NCBI GenBank assembly: GCA_944319935.1
Contig: CALUFM010000005.1
Span: 62,001-126,000, forward strand
Direction: 5' to 3'
DNA length: 64,000 nt
From: an uncultured Prevotella sp.
GTDB lineage: Bacteria; Bacteroidota; Bacteroidia; Bacteroidales; Bacteroidaceae
The notes below the pieces were generated by a model. That model searched no databases. It saw nothing but the letters and a program-made list of their open reading frames with translations, and had not been told where the DNA came from. Of the stretch, positions 17,187 to 25,885 are shown piece by piece. How positions within the stretch are numbered: the first letter of the stretch is position 1; each line of letters begins with the position of its first letter. Position numbers and translations under genes: made by a program.

Positions 17187-17755
17187 TTCCCCTTGAATTT
17201 AATCTTGCAGTCGTCAAGGCTTTCGATTACAGCCAGCGATTCAACCCTTATGCCCGCTTCACGCAGACGGTCGCCGCCGTGCTGGAACTCCTTTTCTATC
17301 AAGAAGCCCATGCCCGCGAGTTCGGCTCCCGCCTGTTTGGCAAGTTCGATCATTCCCTTTGCGGCGTTGCCGTTGGCGAGGAAGTCGTCAATGAACAGCA
17401 CCCTGTCGCCCTGCCTGAGGAACTCGCCGCTTACGCAGATGTCGTAATCGCACTGTTTCGTAAACGAGTAGACGCTCGTTGTCAGCATGTTGTCCATGGT
17501 GACTGGCCTTTTCTTCTTGGCGAACACCACGGGCACTCCCATCACGTAGCCAGTCATGATTGCAGGGGCTATGCCGCTTGCCTCGATGGTGATGATTTTG
17601 TTGACGCCTTCTGACGCGAAACGCCTTGCAAACTCCTCTGCCATCAGCTTCATCAGCGCGGGGTCCATCTGGTGGTTGATGAAGCTGTCCACTTTCAGTA
17701 CGCCTCCCTCCAGGCATTTGCCGTCTCGTAGTATGCGGTCTTCCAATGCTTTCAT
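17183..17755 (-). CDS. xpt: Xanthine phosphoribosyltransferase
   Basis: Xpt salvages xanthine to XMP with PRPP. The 190-residue protein starts [13 protein letters not shown] and shows the [17 protein letters not shown] loop (about 126-138), the [10 protein letters not shown] segment and the F-A-K-K-K base-site strand of Gram-positive-type Xpt. The length is typical. It is the first gene of a two-gene unit with the ygbA-like gene and has its own strong promoter (17782-17812). No purine riboswitch is evident in the 27-bp leader. Confidence 0.94.
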   Translation of the reverse strand: MKALEDRILRDGKCLEGGVLKVDSFINHQMDPALMKLMAEEFARRFASEGVNKIITIEASGIAPAIMTGYVMGVPVVFAKKKRPVTMDNMLTTSVYSFTKQCDYDICVSGEFLRQGDRVLFIDDFLANGNAAKGMIELAKQAGAELAGMGFLIEKEFQHGGDRLREAGIRVESLAVIESLDDCKIKFKGK

Positions 17756-17781
17756 ATTCTTGTTGCTGTTTTTTGTGCTGC

Positions 17782-17812
17782 AAATATACGGAAAAGGCCG
17801 CCAACGTCAAAG
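17782..17812 (-). promoter_or_regulatory. Bacteroidota-type promoter for xpt-ygbA
   Basis: On the minus strand: TTTG (17809-17812), 19 bp, TATATTTG (17782-17789), an exact consensus fit 27 bp upstream of the xpt ATG. Confidence 0.78.
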
Positions 17813-17830
17813 GCTGGCGTGTGTTGTTTT

Positions 17831-17940
17831 TCAATAGGTGGCCTTTTGCTTCGTGAAAGGCCGTAAAACGCACGCTGAAAGGCCACCTTTTGCGAGGCAA
17901 AACGTGACCTTTTGCTAACATGTTGATTATCAGTCGTTTG
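17831..17940. repeat. 22-bp-period palindromic array, locus C, with flank motif
   Basis: Units are at 17831-17849, 17853-17871, 17875-17893 and 17897-17915, spacers ttc, acg, gag. The flank TAACATGTTGATTATCAGTCG (17916-17936) follows on the right, with TGATTATCA at 17924-17932. It lies between divergent xpt and clpB. The remaining ~235 bp up to clpB hold only a weak accgtaaaac word repeat (about 18068-18150). Confidence 0.87.
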
Positions 17941-18175
17941 GCTGCCGCTTGCCGCATGGTGCCAGATGCGTATTCAAACAATACATGGATAAGACAATTT
18001 GTCGCTTTTGAATGCCATAATGGCAGATATTGTGCGCGGGCACATATTTTGAGTTTAAGGTCAGTGAACGGCTGAACGGGCAAAGGCTTACGGGCTGACC
18101 GTATGGCCCTGCAACCAGAAAACCTTGCAGCCGTGTAACCGTAAAACCGAAAAAACAAAGAAAGGAGACAATGAT

Positions 18176-20764
18176 ATGACATTCGACAAATTCACAATCA
18201 AGGCGCAGGAGGCCGTGCAAGAGGCTGTCAACACAGCCCAGCGGAACGGCCAGCAGGCCATCGAACCTGTCCACCTGCTTAAAGGGGTGATGGCGAAGGC
18301 CAAGGACGTAACCGGCTTCATCTTCTCCAAGCTCGGCGTGAACGCCACGCAAGTGGAGGCGGTCATCGACCGCGAAATCAACCGCTTGCCCCGCGTGCAG
18401 GGCGGACAGCCCTACTTGGGCAACGACACCAATGCCGTGTTGCAGCGCGCTGTTGACATTTCAGGGAAGATGGGCGACGAGTTCGTGTCCGTAGAGCCGC
18501 TGTTGCTCGCCCTGCTCACGGTCAATTCCACTGCGTCGCGCATAATGAAAGACGCAGGATGCACAGAGAAAGACATGCGCGCGGCTGTCAACGAGCTGCG
18601 CCAAGGGCAGAAAGTGCAGTCGCAGTCGGCTGACGAAAACTACCAAAGTCTGGAGAAATACGCCAAGAACCTCGTTGAGGAAGCCCGCCAAGGCAAGCTC
18701 GACCCCGTCATCGGGCGTGACGACGAAATCCGTAGGGTTCTCCAAATCCTGTCGCGCCGAACCAAGAACAACCCTATATTAATAGGTGAACCGGGTACGG
18801 GTAAGACGGCCATCGTTGAAGGATTGGCCGAGCGCATAGTGCGCGGCGACGTGCCTGAGAATCTGAAAGACAAGCAGCTCTACTCTCTCGACATGGGCGC
18901 GCTCGTGGCCGGGGCGAAATACAAGGGCGAGTTTGAGGAACGACTGAAGAGCGTAATCAAGGAAGTGACCAACTCAGAGGGCCGCATCATCCTGTTCATC
19001 GACGAAATCCACACACTCGTCGGGGCAGGAGGCGGCGAGGGAGCGATGGACGCCGCCAACATATTGAAACCCGCCTTGGCGCGCGGCGAACTGCGCTCAA
19101 TCGGCGCGACGACCCTCAACGAATACCAAAAGTATTTCGAGAAAGACAAGGCTTTGGAGCGCAGGTTCCAGACGGTGATGGTCGATGAGCCTGACGAACT
19201 CAGCGCAATCAGCATCCTCCGTGGCCTGAAGGAACGCTACGAGAACCACCACAAGGTGCGTATCCAGGACGATGCGTGCATAGCCGCCGTCAAGTTGTCT
19301 GAACGTTACATATCAGACCGCTTCCTGCCAGACAAGGCCATCGACCTTATGGACGAGGCCGCGGCCAAGCTCCGCATGGAGCGTGACTCCGTGCCGGAGG
19401 AACTTGACGAAATCACCCGCCGCCTGAAGCAGCTCGAAATAGAGCGCGAGGCCATCAAACGGGAGAACGACCAGCCCAAAATCGCCCAGCTCGACAAGGA
19501 CATCGCCGAGCTTCGCGACAAGGAAAAGGCATTCCGCGCAAAGTGGGAAGGCGAGAAGGCACTCGTCAACAAAATACAGCAGGACAAGCAGCAGATGGAG
19601 CAACTGCGCTTCGAGGCTGAGCGCGCCGAGCGCGAGGGCAACTATGAGCGCGTGGCTGAAATACGTTACAGCAAGCTGAAACAGCTCGAAGACGACATCA
19701 AGAGCATACAGGCGCAACTGCGCTCGACCCAGGACGGCAACGCCATGATACGTGAAGAGGTCACCGCGGACGACATCGCCGAGGTGGTAAGCCGCTGGAC
19801 GGGAATACCCGTTACGCGAATGATGCAGAGCGAGAAGGACAAGCTCCTGCATCTCGAAGAGGAGCTTCACAAGCGTGTCATCGGGCAAGACGAGGCCATA
19901 ACGGCCGTCAGCGACGCCGTAAGGCGCAGCCGTGCGGGTCTGCAAGACCCGAAGAGGCCGCTCGCGTCGTTCATCTTCCTCGGTACGACCGGCGTAGGAA
20001 AGACAGAGCTGGCGAAGGCCTTGGCCGAGTATCTGTTCAACGACGAGACGATGATGACGCGTATTGACATGAGCGAATACCAAGAGAAGTTCAGCGTGTC
20101 GCGCCTCATCGGCGCGCCTCCGGGATACGTTGGCTACGACGAGGGCGGGCAACTCACCGAGGCCGTAAGGCGCAAACCTTACTCCGTTGTGCTGTTCGAC
20201 GAAATCGAGAAGGCGCACCCTGACGTGTTCAACATCCTCTTGCAGGTATTGGATGACGGCCGCCTGACCGACAACAAGGGGCGCACGGTGAACTTCAAGA
20301 ACACCATCATCATCATGACTTCAAACCTCGGAAGCCAGTACATACAGTCGGAGTTCGAGCATATCACGGACGCCAACCGCGATGCTGTTGTGGAGAAGAC
20401 GAAGAATACGGTGATGGAGATGCTGAAGAAGACCATCCGTCCGGAGTTCCTTAACCGTATCGACGAGACCATAATGTTCCTTCCGTTGACGAAAGAGCAA
20501 ATCGCCGACGTGGTAAGGCTTCAGGTTAACGGCGTGAAGAAGATGCTGGAGCAGCAGGACGTAACACTCGATGTCACTCCAGCGGCCATCGACTTCTTGG
20601 CCTCGGCCGGCTTCGACCCCGAGTTCGGAGCGCGTCCCGTAAAGCGCGCCATCCAGCGCTACATGCTCAACGACCTGAGCAAGCAGCTCCTTGGCGGCAC
20701 TGTTGACCGCACGAAGCCCATCGTCGTTGACGCAGGAAGCGACGGACTGGCTTTTCGTAATTGA
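18176..20764 (+). CDS. clpB: ATP-dependent disaggregase ClpB
   Basis: ClpB is a hexameric AAA+ chaperone that extracts proteins from aggregates together with DnaK. The 862-residue protein has an N domain (1-145), NBD1 with G-E-P-G-T-G-K-T (204-211), a long coiled-coil middle domain rich in E, K and R (about 405-525, specific to ClpB), and NBD2 with G-T-T-G-V-G-K-T (about 602-609) and the C-terminal [15 protein letters not shown] sensor 2. The start is at ATG 18176 (M-T-F-D-K-F-T), preceded by aaaggaga, a Shine-Dalgarno-like sequence rare among its neighbours. The TGA stop lies in the arm of a perfect 41-bp palindrome. Confidence 0.97.
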   Translation: MTFDKFTIKAQEAVQEAVNTAQRNGQQAIEPVHLLKGVMAKAKDVTGFIFSKLGVNATQVEAVIDREINRLPRVQGGQPYLGNDTNAVLQRAVDISGKMGDEFVSVEPLLLALLTVNSTASRIMKDAGCTEKDMRAAVNELRQGQKVQSQSADENYQSLEKYAKNLVEEARQGKLDPVIGRDDEIRRVLQILSRRTKNNPILIGEPGTGKTAIVEGLAERIVRGDVPENLKDKQLYSLDMGALVAGAKYKGEFEERLKSVIKEVTNSEGRIILFIDEIHTLVGAGGGEGAMDAANILKPALARGELRSIGATTLNEYQKYFEKDKALERRFQTVMVDEPDELSAISILRGLKERYENHHKVRIQDDACIAAVKLSERYISDRFLPDKAIDLMDEAAAKLRMERDSVPEELDEITRRLKQLEIEREAIKRENDQPKIAQLDKDIAELRDKEKAFRAKWEGEKALVNKIQQDKQQMEQLRFEAERAEREGNYERVAEIRYSKLKQLEDDIKSIQAQLRSTQDGNAMIREEVTADDIAEVVSRWTGIPVTRMMQSEKDKLLHLEEELHKRVIGQDEAITAVSDAVRRSRAGLQDPKRPLASFIFLGTTGVGKTELAKALAEYLFNDETMMTRIDMSEYQEKFSVSRLIGAPPGYVGYDEGGQLTEAVRRKPYSVVLFDEIEKAHPDVFNILLQVLDDGRLTDNKGRTVNFKNTIIIMTSNLGSQYIQSEFEHITDANRDAVVEKTKNTVMEMLKKTIRPEFLNRIDETIMFLPLTKEQIADVVRLQVNGVKKMLEQQDVTLDVTPAAIDFLASAGFDPEFGARPVKRAIQRYMLNDLSKQLLGGTVDRTKPIVVDAGSDGLAFRN

Positions 20765-20862
20765 AAAATGAGAATGGGGAATGGATAATTATGATTACCA
20801 TTGAAGGCTTTAACCTCTTTGGGTAATCATAATTATCCATTCCCCATTCTCATTTTTCAATT
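20759..20862. repeat. Perfect 41-bp inverted repeat between convergent clpB and DUF3667 gene
   Basis: Left arm 20759-20799 and right arm 20822-20862 are exact reverse complements over 41 bp, with a 22-bp loop containing ggctttaacctctttg. The left arm contains the clpB stop (aatTGAaaaatgag). The structure would stall transcription in both directions. The loop words ctttaacctctttgg recur near 59145-59161. Confidence 0.95.
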
Positions 20863-20867
20863 AATGT

Positions 20868-21830
20868 TTAATTGCATATCGCCGTCCACACGACGCTTGC
20901 CCCCATCCAGCATACAAGCAGCAGGAACATCAGGAACCACCAGCCGACGAGAACCTTCAGGGTGTACCACGCCGTGCGCAGCAGGCCGAAGCCGTACAGT
21001 TGCTTGTAGTCGTAGAGCAGGACGAGCATCAGCAGCCACGTGGGCATGCAGTACATATTGTCAAGCCACATGCTGCCTTGGGTGGCGACGAGGCACACCA
21101 GCGACACCATCATTAGCTGGCTGGCGATGAGGATTTGGGCGAAGAAACACTCGGTGAGGTTCATCTTCGGCCGCGACGGCGACCGGCGGAACACACGCAC
21201 GGTAACCAAGGCGAACAGGGCGTGCCCCAAGATGAGTTCTATGGCCTGGTTCTGGCGGAAGAAGTCGGTAACTTTGTCGAACGCGTCGATAAAGTTGTTC
21301 ATCCCCTCAAGGAAGTCTTTCTTTAGGGGATAGGCTTCTTCCCCCTCGGATACTTCGATTTTTTGCTCGGTTATGCGTGTGGTGGCATCGTCGTAAATCC
21401 GCTCCATCGCATCTGGGGCTACCACGTGTTGCGTTACGACAAACGCCGCCGTGACGAGGAAGAGCATCTTGATGGGAGGAAAATACGGTGCCTGGCGGCC
21501 TTCGAGATAGTCGCCTATCATGTAGCCGGGGCGGTAAATGAGATGCCATAGCGTGCGCGGCAGGCTGCGGTTGCCCAGTCCCCACACCTCCAAGGTCTTG
21601 CTCAGCGCGTGGCGGAAGGTGAAGCGCGCCACCGCGGCCGACTGTCCGCAACGCGGGCAGAAGTTGCCAGTGAATGCCGTGCCGCAGTTGAGGCACTCGT
21701 GTTTTTCTGCCGACAGCGGTTGCGCCTCAACGCTTTTCCGCTGCCACGCACTGAGGCGTGACAGGGCGTGGCGTATGTTCCCGTATGTTGACTTTATCCT
21801 TTTGATGGTGTTCCTGAAGATGTTTTGCAT
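20868..21830 (-). CDS. DUF3667 membrane protein with zinc ribbon
   Basis: The 320-residue protein has a zinc-ribbon C-x-x-C...C-x-x-C (C-L-N-C-G-T-A-F-T-G-N-F-C-P-R-C-G-Q, about 46-63), then H-L-I-Y-R-P-G-Y-M-I-G-D-Y-L-E-G-R-Q-A-P-Y-F-P-P-I-K-style residues typical of DUF3667, and about five hydrophobic segments towards the C-terminus. Function is unknown; the family is common in Bacteroidota. A -7 box TATCTTTG (21866-21873, minus) lies upstream. The start ATG is at 21828-21830. Confidence 0.85.
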   Translation of the reverse strand: MQNIFRNTIKRIKSTYGNIRHALSRLSAWQRKSVEAQPLSAEKHECLNCGTAFTGNFCPRCGQSAAVARFTFRHALSKTLEVWGLGNRSLPRTLWHLIYRPGYMIGDYLEGRQAPYFPPIKMLFLVTAAFVVTQHVVAPDAMERIYDDATTRITEQKIEVSEGEEAYPLKKDFLEGMNNFIDAFDKVTDFFRQNQAIELILGHALFALVTVRVFRRSPSRPKMNLTECFFAQILIASQLMMVSLVCLVATQGSMWLDNMYCMPTWLLMLVLLYDYKQLYGFGLLRTAWYTLKVLVGWWFLMFLLLVCWMGASVVWTAICN

Positions 21831-21962
21831 GCGATGAAAACGTTGATATGTGTGTAAAACGTTCGCAAAGATAATGAAAATCGAGAGAAATGTGAAATAA
21901 AAGCAGACGCAACGAGGTTTTATTCCAATTCCGGAGATGCCGCCGATTTTGCCTGATATGCG

Positions 21963-21996
21963 AAAATAAAAAATGCCCTGATGTCACATCAGAGCA
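21963..21996 (-). terminator. Intrinsic terminator of the candidate small RNA
   Basis: On the minus strand a 10-bp stem with a 3-nt loop (21974-21996) is followed by TTTTTTATTTT (21963-21973). Confidence 0.7.
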
Positions 21997-22068
21997 ATTC
22001 TTACTTTTTGAATGTCTTAGTCTTTAGTATCAATGTAGCATGTAATTCTGAAAATCTCTTCTTGATTA
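21963..22068 (-). ncRNA. Candidate ~105-nt small RNA
   Basis: A full promoter on the minus strand, TTTG (22104-22107), 21 bp, TACTTTTG (22075-22082), is followed about 80-105 nt later by an intrinsic terminator. The terminator stem pairs 21974-21983 with 21987-21996 (10 bp, one G-U pair in RNA) and is followed by a TTTTTTATTTT tract. No reading frame longer than a few codons lies between. The DUF3667 gene downstream has its own -7 box, so this looks like an independent transcript. No known RNA family was recognised. Confidence 0.5.
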
Positions 22069-22074
22069 CGGGAG

Positions 22075-22107
22075 CAAAAGTAGGCAAAAAAATCGACTTG
22101 TGTCAAA
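22075..22107 (-). promoter_or_regulatory. Bacteroidota-type promoter of the candidate small RNA
   Basis: TTTG at 22104-22107, 21-bp spacer, TACTTTTG at 22075-22082 (minus strand). Confidence 0.65.
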
Positions 22108-22110
22108 AAT

Positions 22111-22149
22111 GTAAGTTTTTTAGTCAAAAAACTTACGTAAACGTTTACG
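22111..22149. promoter_or_regulatory. Hairpin and 14-bp perfect palindrome upstream of the small-RNA promoter
   Basis: An 11-bp perfect inverted repeat (22111-22121 with 22126-22136) is followed directly by the palindrome CGTAAACGTTTACG (22136-22149). The latter resembles LacI/GalR-type operators in shape. Both lie just upstream of the -33 element at 22104-22107. The regulator is unknown. Confidence 0.35.
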
Positions 22150-22289
22150 AAAAAACAGTTGCGTAAAATATTTGAAACATAATTCGGCCGGGCGATGTTG
22201 TTGTCATGGCGGAGCGCGATGTGCATGCCGGCTGTAGTTTCTTGGCGGTTGTTTACCCGCGCGTCCGCGCCTGTATTTGTGCTTGCGTT

Positions 22290-22400
22290 GTAACTCGTTG
22301 GATGTCAGCGGGTTTGCGATATGCCGTGTTTCATGCCGTGAAACGTGGCATATTGCCACGCGTTTTGCGGCCTTTTGCGCCCTAAAAGACGGTCTTTGGC
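22290..22400. repeat. 22-bp-period palindromic array, locus D, with flank motif
   Basis: Flank GTAACTCGTTGGATGTCAGCG (22290-22310), then units at 22316-22334, 22338-22356, 22360-22378 and 22382-22400 with spacers gcc, cac, gcc. It lies between the small-RNA region and the hflX promoter. Confidence 0.85.
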
Positions 22401-22450
22401 AAAACCAATGGTGAAAAGGCGTTAAAGCGAACAAGGTAAAGGCGCGTTTG

Positions 22451-22481
22451 TTTTGCGATTTAATTGAAATGATGTAATTTT
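22451..22481 (+). promoter_or_regulatory. Bacteroidota-type promoter for hflX
   Basis: TTTG (22451-22454), 19-bp spacer, TAATTTTG (22474-22481); 33 bp before the hflX ATG. Confidence 0.8.
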
Positions 22482-22514
22482 GTACCTAAATATAATAACA
22501 CACGAAACTTACGA

Positions 22515-23774
22515 ATGAAGGAATTTGTTATATCCGAAGTCAAGGCCGAAACGGCCGTCCTCGTCGGGCTAATCACGCAGGAACAGAACGAAGCCAAGAC
22601 CAAGGAATATCTTGACGAGCTTGAGTTTCTGGCCGACACGGCCGGGGCGGTGACCGTAAAACGCTTCACGCAGAAGGTGAACGGCCCCAACCAGACGACA
22701 TACGTCGGCAAGGGAAAGCTCGAGGAAATAAAGCAATACATCAAGGCCGAGGAGGACGCCGAGCGGGAAATCGGCATGGTCATCTTCGACGACGAGCTGT
22801 CAGCCAAGCAAATCCGCAACATCGAGAACGAGCTGAAGGTGAAAATCCTTGACCGCACCTCGCTCATCCTCGACATCTTCGCCATGCGCGCCCAGACGGC
22901 CAACGCCAAGACGCAAGTGGAGCTGGCGCAGTACCGCTACATGCTGCCGCGCCTGCAAAGGCTGTGGACCCACCTTGAGCGTCAGGGCGGCGGAAGCGGC
23001 TCAGGAGGCGGAAAAGGTTCTGTGGGGCTGCGCGGCCCGGGCGAGACCCAGCTCGAAATGGACCGCCGAATAATCCTCAACCGCATGTCGCTGCTGAAGC
23101 AACGCTTGGCCGAAATCGACAAGCAGAAGACCACGCAGCGCAAGAACCGCGGGCGGCTTATCCGCGTTGCCCTCGTGGGTTACACCAACGTGGGCAAGTC
23201 AACCATCATGAACCTGCTGGCCAAGAGTGACGTGTTCGCCGAGAACAAGCTCTTCGCCACGCTCGACACGACGGTCAGGAAGGTAGTAATAGAGAACCTG
23301 CCGTTCCTCTTGGCTGACACCGTGGGCTTCATCCGCAAGCTGCCCACTGACCTTGTTGACTCGTTCAAGAGTACGCTTGACGAGGTGCGCGAGGCCGACT
23401 TGCTGCTGCACGTGGTTGACATATCCCATCCCGACTTCGAGGAACAAATCAACGTGGTCAACAAAACGCTGGGCGACCTCGGCTGCGCCGACAAGCCCTC
23501 GATGATAATTTTCAACAAAATCGACGCCTACACTTGGGTTGACAAGGAGCCTGACGACCTGACCCCGGCCACCAAGGAGAACGTCACGCTCGACGAACTG
23601 AAGAGGACCTGGATGGCGAAACTCGACGACAACTGCCTCTTCATCTCGGCCAAAAACAGGACGAACATCGACGAGATGCGCAGCGTAATCTACAAGCTGG
23701 TGCGCGAACTGCACGTGCAGAAATACCCGTACAACGACTTCCTGTATTCAACGGACGTTGAAATGGAGGATTGA
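22515..23774 (+). CDS. hflX: GTPase HflX
   Basis: HflX is a ribosome-associated GTPase that splits stalled 70S ribosomes after stress. The 419-residue protein has the HflX N-terminal domain with T-T-Y-V-G-K-G-K-L-E-E-I (61-72), the glycine-rich linker G-G-G-S-G-S-G-G-G-K-G and G-L-R-G-P-G-E-T-Q-L-E (about 158-181), then the G domain: G1 G-Y-T-N-V-G-K-S (222-229), G3 D-T-V-G-F and G4 N-K-I-D. Length and order are typical. The TGA stop sits at the start of a degenerate word-repeat spacer. Confidence 0.96.
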   Translation: MKEFVISEVKAETAVLVGLITQEQNEAKTKEYLDELEFLADTAGAVTVKRFTQKVNGPNQTTYVGKGKLEEIKQYIKAEEDAEREIGMVIFDDELSAKQIRNIENELKVKILDRTSLILDIFAMRAQTANAKTQVELAQYRYMLPRLQRLWTHLERQGGGSGSGGGKGSVGLRGPGETQLEMDRRIILNRMSLLKQRLAEIDKQKTTQRKNRGRLIRVALVGYTNVGKSTIMNLLAKSDVFAENKLFATLDTTVRKVVIENLPFLLADTVGFIRKLPTDLVDSFKSTLDEVREADLLLHVVDISHPDFEEQINVVNKTLGDLGCADKPSMIIFNKIDAYTWVDKEPDDLTPATKENVTLDELKRTWMAKLDDNCLFISAKNRTNIDEMRSVIYKLVRELHVQKYPYNDFLYSTDVEMED

Positions 23775-23958
23775 AAATGTGGATTTGAAAGTTATGATTA
23801 TAATAAATGGTGAATGGAAAATTGATGAATGGAATTTATGATTACCTTTGTAAGGCGGAAAGGGATAAAGGCACAAACCATATCCTGTGAGGTTTGAAAA
23901 TATGAAACATCAAGAGTAATCACAATTCTCCATTCCCAATTGTCAATTTTAAATAAAG
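23775..23958. repeat. Degenerate word-repeat inverted repeat (AATGGA / GATTACC words)
   Basis: The left part contains tgaatggaaaattgatgaat and ttatgattacc; the right part contains agtaatcacaattctccatt and onward. The inverted match is partial. It shares words (tatgattacc, ccattccc) with the perfect palindrome at 20759-20862, so the two are related. A -7-like TACCTTTG (23843-23850) lies inside. Confidence 0.5.
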
Positions 23959-23968
23959 GGAGGATGCC

Positions 23969-25789
23969 ATGTACGACTACAGACCACTTACCGACGACGA
24001 GATAATGTCGCTTGAAGACAACGGATGTACGGCTGAAAACTGGACAACCGTCAACGTGGCCGACGACTTCAGTCCGGCTTATGTAAGCAATGTCAGGTTC
24101 TTCGGAACGGTGAACCTCGGCGTGTTTGAACGCAGCATAGAGGTCTCAAACGGCTTCTTCATGCACTCGGGCGTGCGCAACGCCACGCTGCGCGACACCA
24201 CCGTGGGCGACAACTGCCTGATAGAGAACATCGGGAACTACATCAACAATTATACGATAGGCGACGAATGCTACATACGCAACGTCTCGACCATCGAAAC
24301 TACGGCCGAGGCCACGTATGGCGAAGGCAACACCATATCCGTTCTCAACGAGGCCGGCAGCGGCAACGTGATACTATTCAACGGCCTGACAAGCAACCTC
24401 GCCGCCTTCATGGTGGCTCATTGGGGCGACGAGGGGTTCGCTTCAGCCATGCGGACGCTCGTCAGGGACAACATCGCCATGCGCTCGGCCGACTGTGGAA
24501 GCATAGGCAACAGGGTGCGCATAGTCAACACCACGGAAATCACAAATACCAACATATCAGACAATTGCGAGGTGAACGGGGCTTGTCGCCTCAGTGACTG
24601 CACCTTGGCCGCTGGTCTCGACGACAGCGTTTTCATCGGTTCGGGCGTCATTTGCGAGAACTCCATCATCACCAACGGCTCGTCGATACTCAACAGCGCG
24701 AAAATCTTCAACTGTTTTGTGGGCGAGGCGTGTCATATCACCAACGGCTTCACGGCTGAAAGCAGCTTGTTTTTCGCCAACTCTTACATGGCCAACGGCG
24801 AGGCGTGCGCGGCTTTCTGCGGCCCCTTCTCGGCGTCACATCACAAGAGTACGCTGCTTATCGGCTGCATGACTTCGTTCTACAATGCCGGCTCGGCGAC
24901 CAACTTCAGCAACCATGCGTACAAGATGGGGCCGCTGCATTACGGCTCGCTGGAGCGTGGAACGAAGACCGCCAGCGGCTCGCATACGTTGCTTCCCGCC
25001 AATATAGGTGCTTTCTCGGTGTGCATTGGCAAAATCGCCAACCACCCGGACACGCGTCCGCTGCCGTTCTCTTACGTCATAGGCGACGGCGTTAGTACGT
25101 ATGTTGTACCGGGGAAGAACATCACCACCGTCGGTCTTTTCCGTGACATAACCAAATGGCCGAGGCGTGACGTAAGGTTGCCGGCGTCGAAAAAGAGCGT
25201 CGTCAATTACGATTGGCTGAGCCCGTTCACGGTTGGTGAGGTGATGAAAGGGCGCGACTTGTTGGCTCAAATGCAGGAGGAGCAGGGGCAAGACGCGGCT
25301 GAATACATGTTCAACGGATGTAAGATAAGCCGTAAATCGCTGCAACGCGGACTGCGGTTGTACAACATGGCCGTTGAGATTTTTATCGGGGATGTGCTTG
25401 CTTCGCGTGACTTTGGTGACCAGTGTGTGCCCCAAGGCGCAGACGAATGGAGCGACTTGGCAGGTCTTTTGCTGCCGTCGGTGGAGGAAAACAGGCTTGC
25501 CGAGAAAGTGAAATATGGCATGTTGGGCAGCGTCTGTTCGTTGGTTGACATGTTTTCAGCCTACAATGACCGTTATCCTGATTATCTTTGGGCGTACACA
25601 GAGAGCCTGATGAGGCGTTATTTGGGCACTGACAGCCTGACTGAAGACGACTTCACGGCCTTGCGTGAGCGTGGAGCAGCCGCACGGAAAGCGTGGCTTG
25701 ACGAGATACGCAGCGACGCGGAGAAGGAATACCGGATGGGAGACATCGACCGTGCGGTGCTTGACAAGTTCCTTTCGCAGCTTTCGTGA
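23969..25789 (+). CDS. DUF4954 family left-handed beta-helix protein
   Basis: The 606-residue protein opens with M-Y-D-Y-R-P-L-T-D-D-E-I. Its first ~330 residues are full of hexapeptide-like short repeats (V-G-D-N-C-L-I, I-G-D-E-C-Y-I, I-S-D-N-C-E-V, V-G-E-A-C-H-I), the pattern of left-handed beta-helix nucleotidyl- and acyltransferases. The middle part holds N-F-S-N-H-A-Y-K-M-G-P-L-H-Y-G-S and R-P-L-P-F-S-Y-V-I-G-D-G, conserved in DUF4954. The C-terminal ~150 residues are helical. Members are suspected sugar-phosphate nucleotidyltransferase relatives; no activity is proven. The start is preceded by aaagggagga, a strong Shine-Dalgarno-like sequence. Confidence 0.87.
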   Translation: MYDYRPLTDDEIMSLEDNGCTAENWTTVNVADDFSPAYVSNVRFFGTVNLGVFERSIEVSNGFFMHSGVRNATLRDTTVGDNCLIENIGNYINNYTIGDECYIRNVSTIETTAEATYGEGNTISVLNEAGSGNVILFNGLTSNLAAFMVAHWGDEGFASAMRTLVRDNIAMRSADCGSIGNRVRIVNTTEITNTNISDNCEVNGACRLSDCTLAAGLDDSVFIGSGVICENSIITNGSSILNSAKIFNCFVGEACHITNGFTAESSLFFANSYMANGEACAAFCGPFSASHHKSTLLIGCMTSFYNAGSATNFSNHAYKMGPLHYGSLERGTKTASGSHTLLPANIGAFSVCIGKIANHPDTRPLPFSYVIGDGVSTYVVPGKNITTVGLFRDITKWPRRDVRLPASKKSVVNYDWLSPFTVGEVMKGRDLLAQMQEEQGQDAAEYMFNGCKISRKSLQRGLRLYNMAVEIFIGDVLASRDFGDQCVPQGADEWSDLAGLLLPSVEENRLAEKVKYGMLGSVCSLVDMFSAYNDRYPDYLWAYTESLMRRYLGTDSLTEDDFTALRERGAAARKAWLDEIRSDAEKEYRMGDIDRAVLDKFLSQLS

Positions 25790-25885
25790 AACGCCAGCCG
25801 ACAGGCGGACAAGTGACAAGCAGGCGTGAACGCCATCATCGCAAAGCATGAACAAAGCGTAAAAACATTCCTTATCAAATAATAA

